In this document: positions 1 through 8,952 of the stretch, one piece after another | How positions within the stretch are numbered: the stretch's first letter is position 1 | Layout: each line of letters opens with the position of its first letter | Assembly (NCBI GenBank): GCA_033782935.1 | Contig: JAWQEG010000135.1 | Coordinates: 2,358,501-2,422,500, forward strand | Direction of reading: 5' to 3' | DNA from: Petrolisthes cinctipes | Taxonomy: Eukaryota; Arthropoda; Malacostraca; Decapoda; Porcellanidae | DNA: 64,000 bases | Position numbers and translations under genes: made by a program | The notes under the pieces: model-generated | Databases searched by the model: none | What the model was told of the DNA's origin: nothing | What the model saw: the letters and a program-made list of their open reading frames with translations, nothing else

Positions 1-1020
1 ACGGAGTAGGCATGTACAGATCGCTTCTGAGACCCCTAAATATCGAATTTTCGGGTGTTTGGGACTGAATTTGAGATATCGACTTTTTGGCACCTAAAAG
101 ATCGATTTTTAGCATGTTTTTAGCCTATATTTTGAAAATATTCTAGCACTGAGTAGGCATGTACAGATTAGTTCTGGGACCCCAAAATATTGAATTTTCG
201 GGTGTTTTCAGCCTGAATTTGAGATATAAACGGGTACAGAAGATACATGCACATATTGACTTTGGGCACCAAAAATATCGATTTTCAGCATGTTTTGGGC
301 CTAAATTTTGAAAATACTCTAACACGGAGTAGGCATGTACAGATCGCTTCTGGAACCCCAAAATATCGAATTTTCGGGTGTTTAGGGCCAGAATTTGAGA
401 TATAAACGGGTACAGAAGATGCATGCACATATCGACTTTTGTGCACCTAAAAGATCGATTTTCAGTATGTTTTTGGCCTGTATTTTGAAAATACTCTAAC
501 ACGGAGTAGGCATGTACAGATACCTTCTGGGACCTCTAAATATCGAATTTTCGGGTGTTTTGGGACTGAATTTGAGATATCGATTTTTTGGCACCTAAAA
601 TGTCGATTTTCAACATGTTTTTAGCCTATATTTTGAAAATATTCTAGCACTGAGTAGGCATGTACAGATTGCTTCTGGGACCCCAAAATATTGAATTTTC
701 GGGTGTTTTGAGCCTGAATTTGAGATATAAACGGGTACAGAGGATACATGCACATATTGACTTTGGGCACCAAAAATATCGATTTTCAGCATGTTTTGGG
801 CCTGAATTTTGAAAATACTCTAACACGGAGTAGGCATGTACAGATCACTTCTGGGACCCCAAAATATCGAATTTTCGGGTGTTTTGAGCCTGAATTTGAG
901 ATATAAACGGGTACAGAAGATGCATGCACATATCGACTTTTGGGCACCTAAAAGATCGATTTTCAGTATGTTTTTGGCCTGTATTTTGAAAATACTCTAA
1001 CACGGAGTAGGCATGTACAG
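1..1020 (+). repeat. 3,179-bp-lag duplicated block, copy 1 (cut by window start)
   Basis: This block matches 3180-4199 at a constant lag of 3,179 bp. Shared rare variants include TCTGAGACCCC near 27 and 3206, AGATTAGTTCTGG near 166 and 3345, and TTTTCAACATG near 607 and 3786. The match ends at about 1,021, where copy 1 continues as A1 and copy 2 as A2. The left boundary lies outside the window. Confidence 0.85.
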
Positions 1021-2006
1021 ATCGCTTATGGGACCCCTAAATATCGAATTTTCGGGTGTTTGGGACTGAATTTGAGATATCGACTTTTTGGCACCTAAAA
1101 GATCGATTTTTAGCATGTTTTTAGCCTATATTTTGAAAATATTCTAGCACTGAGTAGGCATGTACAGATTGCTTCTGGGACCCCAAAATATTGAATTTTC
1201 GGGTGTTTTGAGCCTGAATTTGAGATATAAACGGGTACAGAAGATACATGCACATATTGACTTTGGGCACCAAAAATATCGATTTTCAGCATGTTTTGGG
1301 CCTGAATTTTGAAAATACTCTAACACGGAGTAGGCATGTACAGATCGCTTCTGGGACCCCAAAATATCGAATTTTCGGGTGTTTAGGGCCAGAATTTGAG
1401 ATATAAACGGGTACAGAAGATGCATGCACATATCGACTTTTGGGCACCTAAAAGATCGATTTTCAGTATGTTTTTGGCCTGTATTTTGAAAATACTCTAA
1501 CACGGAGTAGGCATGTACAGATACCTTCTGGGACCTCTAAATATCGAATTTTAGGGTGTTTTGGGACTGAATTTGAGATATCGATTTTTTGGCACCTAAA
1601 ATGTCGATTTTTAGCATGTTTTTAGCCTATATTTTGAAAATATTCTAGCACTGTGTAGGCATGTACAGATTGCTTTTGGGACCCCAAAATATTGAATTTT
1701 CGGGTTTTTTGAGCCTGAATTTGAGATATAAACGGGTACAGAAGATACATGCACATATTGACTTTGGGCATCTAAAATATCGATTTTCAGCATGTTTTGG
1801 GCCTGTATTTTGAAAATACTCTAACACTGAGTAGGCATGTACAGATTGCTTCTGGGACCCCAAAATATTGAATTTTCGGGTGTTTTGAGCATGAATTTGA
1901 GATATAAACGGGTACAGAAGATGCATGCACATATCGACTTTTGGGCACCTAAAAGATCGATTTCAGTATGTTTTTGGCTTGTATTTTGAAAATACTCTAA
2001 CACGGA

Positions 2007-2683
2007 GTAGGCATGTACAGATACCTTCTGGGACCTCTAAATATCGAATTTTCGGGTGTTTTGGGACTGAATTTGAGATATCGATTTTTTGGCACCTAAA
2101 ATGTCGATTTTTAGCATGTTTTTAGCCTATATTTTGAAAATATTCTAGCACTGTGTAGGCATGTACAGATTGCTTCTGGGACCCCAAAATATTGAATTTT
2201 CGGGTGTTTTGAGCCTGAATTTGAGATATAAACGGGTACAGAAGATACATGCACATATTGACTTTGGGCATCTAAAATATCGATTTTCAGCATGTTTTTG
2301 GCCTGTATTTTGAAAATACTCTAACACTGAGTAGGCATGTACAGATTGCTTCTGGGACCCCAAAATATTGAATTTTCGGGTGTTTTGAGCCTGAATTTGA
2401 GATATAAACGGGTACAGAAGATACATGCACATATTGACTTTGGGCACCAAAAATATCGATTTTCAGCATGTTTTGGGCCTGAATTTTGAAAATACTCTAA
2501 CACGGAGTAGGCATGTACAGATCGCTTCTGGGACCCCAAAATATCGAATTTTCGGGTGTTTAGGGCCAGAATTTGATATATAAACGGTTACAGAAGATGC
2601 ATACACATATCGACTTTTGGGCACCTAAAAGATCGATTTTCAGTATGTTTTTGGCCTGTATTTTGAAAATACTCTAACACGGA
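2007..2683 (+). repeat. Tetrameric unit A2-B2-B1-C1 (677 bp)
   Basis: Monomer starts at 2007, 2155, 2331, 2507 and 2684 give 148, 176, 176 and 177 bp. A B2 monomer is followed directly by B1, so this unit has one monomer more than the standard trimer. This is the expected product of unequal exchange out of trimer register. Confidence 0.85.
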
Positions 2684-3179
2684 GTATGCATGTACAGATA
2701 CCTTCTGGGACCTCTAAATATCGAATTTTCGGGTGTTTTGGGACTGAATTTGAGATATCGATTTTTTGGCACCTAAAATGTCGATTTTTAGCATGTTTTT
2801 AGCCTATATTTTGAAAATATTCTAGCACTGTGTAGGCATGTACAGATTGCTTCTGGGACCCCAAAATATTGAATTTTCGGGTGTTTTGAGCCTGAATTTG
2901 AGATATAAACGGGTACAGAAGATACATGCACATATTGACTTTGGGCATCTAAAATATCGATTTTCAGCATGTTTTGGGCCTGTATTTTGAAAATACTCTA
3001 ACACTGAGTAGGCATGTACAGATTGCTTCTGGGACCCCAAAATATTGAATTTTCGGGTGTTTTGAGCCTGAATTTGAGATATAAACGGGTACTGAAGATG
3101 CATGCACATATCGACTTTTGTGCACCTAAAAGATCGATTTTCAGTATGTTTTGAGCATGTATTTTGAAAATACTCTAAC

Positions 3180-4199
3180 ACGGAGTAGGCATGTACAGAT
3201 CGCTTCTGAGACCCCTAAATATCGAATTTTCGGGTGTTTGGGACTGAATTTGAGATATCGACTTTTTGGCACCTAAAAGATCTATTTTTAGCATGTTTTT
3301 AGCCTATATTTTGAAAATATTCTAGCACTGAGTAGGCATGTACAGATTAGTTCTGGGACCCCAAAATATTGAATTTTCGGGTGTTTTCAGCCTGAATTTG
3401 AGATATAAACGGGTACAGAAGATACATGCACATATTGACTTTGGGCACCAAAAATATCGATTTTCAGCATGTTTTGGGCCTAAATTTTGAAAATACTCTA
3501 ACACGGAGTAGGCATGTACAGATCGCTTCTGGAACCCCAAAATATCGAATTTTCGGGTTTTTAGGGCCAGAATTTGAGATATAAACGGGTACAGAAGATG
3601 CATGCACATATCGACTTTTGTGCACCTAAAAGATCGATTTTCAGTATGTTTTTGGCCTGTATTTTGAAAATACTCTAACACGGAGTAGGCATGTACAGAT
3701 ACCTTCTGGGACCTCTAAATATCGAATTTTCGGGTGTTTTGGGACTGAATTTGAGATATCGATTTTTTGGCACCTAAAATGTCGATTTTCAACATGTTTT
3801 TAGCCTATATTTTGAAAATATTCTAGCACTGAGTAGGCATGTACAGATTGCTTCTGGGACCCCAAAATATTGAATTTTCGGGTGTTTTGAGCCTGAATTT
3901 GAGATATAAACGGGTACAGAGGATACATGCACATATTGACTTTGGGCACCAAAAATATCGATTTTCAGCATGTTTTGGGCCTGAATTTTGAAAATACTCT
4001 AACACGGAGTAGGCATGTACAGATCACTTCTGGGACCCCAAAATATCGAATTTTCGGGTGTTTTGAGCCTGAATTTGAGATATAAACGGGTACAGAAGAT
4101 GCATGCACATATCGACTTTTGGACATCTAAAAGATCGATTTTTAGTATGTTTTTGGCCTGTATTTTGAAAATACTCTAACACGGAGTAGGCATGTACAG
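3180..4199 (+). repeat. 3,179-bp-lag duplicated block, copy 2
   Basis: Partner of 1-1020. The few differences seen include GATCTATT near 3280, CGGGTTTTTAGGG near 3555 and GGACATCTAAAAG near 4122. The segment between the copies is ordinary satellite with extra monomers. Confidence 0.85.
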
Positions 4200-4689
4200 A
4201 TACCTTCTGGGACCTCTAAATATCGAATTTTCGGGTGTTTTGGGACTGAATTTGAGATATAGATTTTTTGGCACCTAAAATGTCGATTTTTAGCATGTTT
4301 TTAGCCTATATTTTGAAAATATTCTAGCACTGTGTAGACATGTACAGATTGCTTCTGGGACCCCAAAATATTGAATTTTCGGGTGTTTTGAGCCTGAATT
4401 TGAGATATAAACGGGTACAGAAGATACATGCACATATTGACATTGGGCATCTAAAATATCGATTTTCAGCATGTTTTGGGCCTGTATTTTGGAAATACTC
4501 TAACACTGAGTAGGCATGTACAGATTGCTTCTGGGACCCCAAAATATTGAATTTTCGGGTGTTTTGAGCCTGAATTTGAGATATAAACGGGTACTGAAGA
4601 TGCATGCACATATCGACTTTTGTGCACCTAAAAGATCGATTTTCAGTATGTTTTGAGCATGCATTTTGAAAATACTCTAACGCGGAGTA

Positions 4690-7600
4690 GGCATGTACAG
4701 ATCGCTTCTGGAACCCCTAAATATCGAATTTTCGGGTGTTTTGGGACTGAATTTGAGATATCGACTTTTTGGCACCTAAAAGATCGATTTTTAGCATGTT
4801 TTTAGCCTATATTTTGAAAATATTCTAGCACTGTACAGATTGCTTCTGGGACCCCAAAATATTGAATTTTCGGGTGTTTTGAGCCTGAATTTGAGATATA
4901 AACGGGTACAGAAGATACATGCACATATTGACTTTGGGCACCAAAAATATCGATTTTCAGCATGTTTTTGGCCTGAATTTTGAAAATACTCTAACACGGA
5001 GTAGGCATGTACAGATCGCTTCTGGGACCCCAAAATATCGAATTTTCGGGTGTTTTGAGCCTGAATTTGAGATATAAACGGGTACTGAAGATGCATGCAC
5101 ATATCGACTTTTGTGCACCTAAAAGATCGATTTTCAGTATGTTTTGAGCATGTACTTTGAAAATACTCTAACACGGAGTAGGCATGTACATATCGCTTCT
5201 GGGACCCCTAAATATCGAATTTTCGGGTGTTTTGGGACTGAATTTGAGATATCGACTTTTTGGCACTTAAAAGATCGATTTTTAGCATGTTTTTAGCCTA
5301 TATTTTGAAAATATTCTAGCACTGTACAGATTGCTTCTGGGACCCCAAAATATTGAATTTTCCGGTGTTTTGAGCCAGAATTTGAGATATAAACGGGTAC
5401 AGAAGATACATGCACATATTGACTTTGGGCATCTAAAATATCGATTTTCAGCATGTTTTGGGCCTGTATTTTGAAAATACTCTAACACTGAGTAGGCATG
5501 TACAGATTGCTTCTGGGATCCCAAAATATTGAATTTTCGGGTGTTTTGAGCCTGAATTTGAGATACAAACGGGTACAGAAGATACATGCACATATTGACT
5601 TTGGGCACCAAAAATATCGATTTTCAGCATGTTTTGGGCCTGAATTTTAAAAATACTCTAACACGGAGTAGGCATGTACAGATCGCTTCTGGGACCCCAA
5701 AATATCGAATTTTCGGGTACTGAAGATGCATGCACATATCGACTTTTGTGCACCTAAAAGATCGATTTTTAGCATGTTTTTAGCCTATATCTTGAAAATA
5801 TTCTAGCACTGTGTAGGCATGTACAGATTGCTTCTGGGACCCCAAAATATTGAATTTTCGGGTGTTTTGAGCCTGAATTTGAGATGTAAACGGGTACAGA
5901 AGATACATGCACATATTGACTTTGGGCACCAAAAATATCGATTTTCAGCATGTTTTTAGCCTATATTTTGAAAATATTCTAGCACTGTGTAGGCATGTAC
6001 AGATTGCTTCTGGGACCCCAAAATATTGAATTTTCGGGTGTTTTGAGCCTGAATTTGAGATATAAACGGGTACTGAAGATGCATGCACATATCGAGTTTT
6101 GTGCACCTAAAAGATCGATTTTCAGTATGTTTTGAGCATGTATTTTGAAAATACTCTAACTCGGAGTAGGCATGTACAGATCGCTTCTGGGACCCCAAAA
6201 TATCGAATTTTCGGGTGTTTTGGGACTGAATTTGAGATATCGACTTTTTGGCACCTAAAAGATCGATTTTTAGCATGTTTTTAGCCTATATTTTGAAAAA
6301 ATTCTAGCACTGTACAGATTGCTTCTGGGACCCCAAAATATTGAATTTTCGGGTGTTTTGAGCCTGAATTTGAGATATAAACGGGTACAGAAGATACATG
6401 CACATATTGACTTTGGGCATCTAAAATATCGATTTTCAGCATGTTTTGGGCCTGTATTTTGAAAATACTCTAACACTGAGTAGGCATGTACAGATTGCTT
6501 CTGGGACCCCAAAATATTGAATTTTCGGGTGTTTGAGCCTGAATTTTAGATATAAACGGGTACTGAAGATGCATGCACATATCGACTTTTGTGCACCTAA
6601 AAGATCGATTTTCAGTATGTTTTGAGCATGTATTTTGAAAATACTCTAACACGGAGTAGGCATGTACAGATCGCTTCTGGGACCCCTAAATATCGAATTT
6701 TCGGGTGTTTGGGACTGAATTTGAGATATCGACTTTTTGGCACCTAAAAGATCGATTTTTAGCATGTTTTTAGCCTATATTTTGAAAATATTCTAGCACT
6801 GAGTAGGCATGTACAGATTGCTTCTGGGACCTCAAAATATTGAATTTTCGGGTGTTTTGAGCCTGAATTTGAGATATAAACGGGTACTGAAGATGCATGC
6901 ACATATCGACTTTTGTGCACCTAAAAGAACGATTTTCAGTATGTTTTGAGCATGTTTTTTGAAAATACTCTAACACGGAGTAAGCATGTACAGATCGCTT
7001 CTGGGACCCATAAATATCGAATTTTCGGGTGTTTTGGGACTGAATTTGAGATATCGACTTTTTGGCACCTAAAAGATCGATTTTTAGCATGTTTTTAGCC
7101 TATATTTTGAAAATATTCTAGCACTGTACAGATTGCTTCTGGGACCCCAAAATATTGAATTTTCGGGTGTTTTGAGCCTGAATTTGAGATATAAACGGGT
7201 ACAGAAGATACATGCACATATTGACTTTGGGCACCAAAAATATCGATTTTCAGCATGTTTTGGGCCTGAATTTTGAAAATACTCTAACACTAAGTAGGCA
7301 TGTACAGATCGCATCTGGGACCCCAAAATATCGAATTTTCGGGTGTTTAGGGCCAGAATTTGAGATATAAACGGGTACAGAATATGCATGCACATATCGA
7401 CTTTTGGGCACCTAAAAGATCGATTTTCAGTATGTTTTTGGCCTGTATTTTGAAAATACTCTAACACGGAGTAGGCATGTACAGATACCTTCTGGGACCT
7501 CTAAATATCGAATTTTCGGGTGTTTTGGGACTGAATTTGAGATATCGATTTTTTGGCACCTAAAAGATCGATTTTTAGCATGTTTTTAGCCTATATTTTG

Positions 7601-8100
7601 AAAATATTCTAGCACTGTACAGATTGCTTCTGGGACCCCAAAATATTGAATTTTCGGGTGTTTTGAGCCTGAATTTGAGATATAAACGGGTACAGAAGAT
7701 ACATGCACATATTGACTTTGGGCATCTAAAATATCGATTTTCAGCATGTTTTGGGCCTGTATTTTGAAAATACTCTAACACTGAGTAGGCATGTACAGAT
7801 TGCTTCTGGGACCCCAAAATATTGAATTTTCGGGTGTTTTGAGCCTGAATTTGAGATATAAACGGGTACTGAAGATGCATGCACATATCGACTTTTGTGC
7901 ACCTAAAAGATCGATTTTCAGTATGTTTTGAGCATGTATTTTGAAAATACTCTAACACGGAGTAGGCATGTACAGATCGCTTCTGGGACCCCTAAATATC
8001 GAATTTTCGGGTGTTTTGGGACTGAATTTGAGATATCGACTTTTTGGCACCTAAAAGATCAATTTTTAGCATGTTTTTAGACTATATTTTGAAAATATTC
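4690..8100 (+). repeat. Cluster of 491-bp trimers with a 10-bp deletion at the A/B boundary
   Basis: A monomers here often end CACTGTACAGATTGC instead of CACTG(A/T)GTAGGCATGTACAG, a loss of 10 bp. Comparable sites near 4791, 5282, 7084, 7575 and 8066 show spacings of 491 bp. The join falls at TGT, consistent with a deletion between short repeats. The joined sequence keeps a TGTACA site and makes CTGTACAG palindromic. The variant also occurs near 9.1, 11.2, 11.7, 12.5, 13.0, 14.3, 16.4, 16.9, 17.7, 18.15, 19.3, 21.1, 21.5, 23.2, 25.4, 27.1, 29.9, 31.5, 33.0, 34.7, 41.0, 44.2, 46.1, 46.6, 47.5 and 61.9 kb. I did not see it between 47.6 and 61.8 kb. Confidence 0.85.
5669..5812 (+). repeat. Chimeric 144-bp monomer (C front, A tail, 32-bp deletion)
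   Basis: The monomer begins like C (AGATCGCTTCTGGGACCCC), jumps from TTTTCGGGT straight to ACTGAAGATGC with loss of about 32 bp, and ends like A (TTTTTAGCATG, ATATCTTGAAAATATTC). The deletion joins two CGGGT copies that lie about 32 bp apart in the intact monomer. The same CGGGTACTGAAG junction recurs near 9326, 11455, 12728, 14505, 16633, 17907, 21297 and 25188, in 459-bp trimers. Confidence 0.85.
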
Positions 8101-8109
8101 TAGCACTGA
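7962..8109 (+). repeat. Reference short monomer A1 (148 bp)
   Basis: Diagnostic features are AGATCGCTTCTGGGACCCC, GGGACTGAATTTGAGATATC, GACTTTTTGGCACC, AAAAGATC, TTTTTAGCATG and an end in ATATTCTAGCACTGA. It lacks the 29-bp segment present in B and C between two ATAT tetranucleotides. This copy carries private changes (GATCAATT for GATCGATT, AGACTATA for AGCCTATA). Confidence 0.9.
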
Positions 8110-8285
8110 GTAGGCATGTACAGATTGCTTCTGGGACCCCAAAATATTGAATTTTCGGGTGTTTTGAGCCTGAATTTGAGATATAAACGGGTACAGAAGA
8201 TACATGCACATATTGACTTTGGGCACCAAAAATATCGATTTTCAGCATGTTTTGGGCCTGAATTTTGAAAATACTCTAACACTAA
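8110..8285 (+). repeat. Reference monomer B1 (176 bp)
   Basis: Diagnostic features are AGATTGCTTCTGGGACCCC, AAAATATTGAATTTTC, GAGCCTGAATTTGAG, GATACATGCACATATTGAC, GGGCACCAAAAATATCG and GGGCCTGAATTTTG. Three positions read TpG where A or C monomers read CpG. This copy ends in ACTAA rather than the usual ACGGA. Confidence 0.9.
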
Positions 8286-8462
8286 GTAGGCATGTACAGA
8301 TCGCTTCTGGGACCCCAAAATATCGAATTTTCGGGTGTTTAGGGCCAGAATTTGAGATATAAACGGGTACAGAAGATGCATGCACATATCGACTTTTGGG
8401 CACCTAAAAGATCGATTTTCAGTATGTTTTTGGCCTGTTTTTTGAAAATACTCTAACACGGA
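8286..8462 (+). repeat. Reference monomer C1 (177 bp)
   Basis: Diagnostic features are GTGTTTAGGGCCAGAATTTG, GGGTACAGAAGATGCATGC, CATATCGACTTTTGGGCACC, CAGTATGTTTTTGGCCTG and an end in CTCTAACACGGA. It contains the 8-bp palindrome TGCATGCA, which B monomers (ATACATGC) lack. Confidence 0.9.
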
Positions 8463-8610
8463 GTAGGCATGTACAGATACCTTCTGGGACCTCTAAATAT
8501 CGAATTTTCGGGTGTTTTGGGACTGAATTTGAGATATCGATTTTTTGGCACCTAAAATGTCGATTTTTAGCATGTTTTTAGCCTATATTTTGAAAATATT
8601 CTAGCACTGT
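8463..8610 (+). repeat. Reference short monomer A2 (148 bp)
   Basis: This is the second-trimer version of A. It has AGATACCTTCTGGGACCTC, GATATCGATTTTTTGGCACC, CTAAAATGTCGATTTTTAGC and an end in TAGCACTGT. Like A1 it lacks the 29-bp segment. It normally follows a C1 monomer. Confidence 0.9.
8585..8599. other. Representative 15-bp dyad in A monomers
   Basis: ATATTTT-G-AAAATAT is a perfect inverted repeat with 7-bp arms around one base. It occurs at the same position in nearly every A monomer. The homologous site in B2, C1 and C2 is GTATTTT-G-AAAATAC, also perfect, so both outer bases differ together. Confidence 0.85.
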
Positions 8611-8786
8611 GTAGGCATGTACAGATTGCTTCTGGGACCCCAAAATATTGAATTTTCGGGTGTTTTGAGCCTGAATTTGAGATATAAACGGGTACAGAAG
8701 ATACATGCACATATTGACTTTGGGCATCTAAAATATCGATTTTCAGCATGTTTTGGGCCTGTATTTTGAAAATACTCTAACACTGA
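8611..8786 (+). repeat. Reference monomer B2 (176 bp)
   Basis: It differs from B1 mainly in GGGCATCTAAAATATCG (instead of CACCAAAAATATCG), GGGCCTGTATTTTG and the end CTCTAACACTGA. Its first half is nearly the same as B1. Confidence 0.9.
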
Positions 8787-8877
8787 GTAGGCATGTACAG
8801 ATTGCTTCTGGGACCCCAAAATATTGAATTTTCGGGTGTTTTGAGCCTGAATTTGAGATATAAACGGGTACTGAAGA

Positions 8878-8885
8878 TGCATGCA
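8878..8885. other. Representative TGCATGCA palindrome of C monomers
   Basis: TGCATGCA lies inside the 29-bp segment that A monomers lack, and B monomers have ACATGCA instead. It therefore occurs about once per 501-bp trimer. It contains overlapping NsiI (ATGCAT) and SphI (GCATGC) recognition sequences, so digestion should report trimer periodicity. Confidence 0.8.
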
Positions 8886-8937
8886 CATATCGACTTTTGT
8901 GCACCTAAAAGATCGATTTTCAGTATGTTTTGGGCAT

Positions 8938-8952
8938 GTATTTTGAAAATAC
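8938..8952. other. Representative 15-bp dyad in C monomers
   Basis: GTATTTT-G-AAAATAC is a perfect 7+1+7 inverted repeat, homologous to the A-monomer dyad at 8585-8599. B1 monomers carry GAATTTT-G-AAAATAC, with one mismatched pair. Confidence 0.85.

Noticed and set aside
8820..8875. CENP-B-box-like sequence around TTGAGATATAAACGGGT, in the segment lost from A monomers
   Set aside because: It matches about 7 of 9 fixed positions of the mammalian box, but a match that good is expected about half the time by chance in a 177-bp monomer read on both strands. The 5' core TTCG is not intact.
8878..8885. TGCATGCA as a transcription-factor (B3/RY-type) element
   Set aside because: The match to the RY core is real, but it is simply a repeated satellite position with no promoter or gene nearby. 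No regulatory role can be supported.
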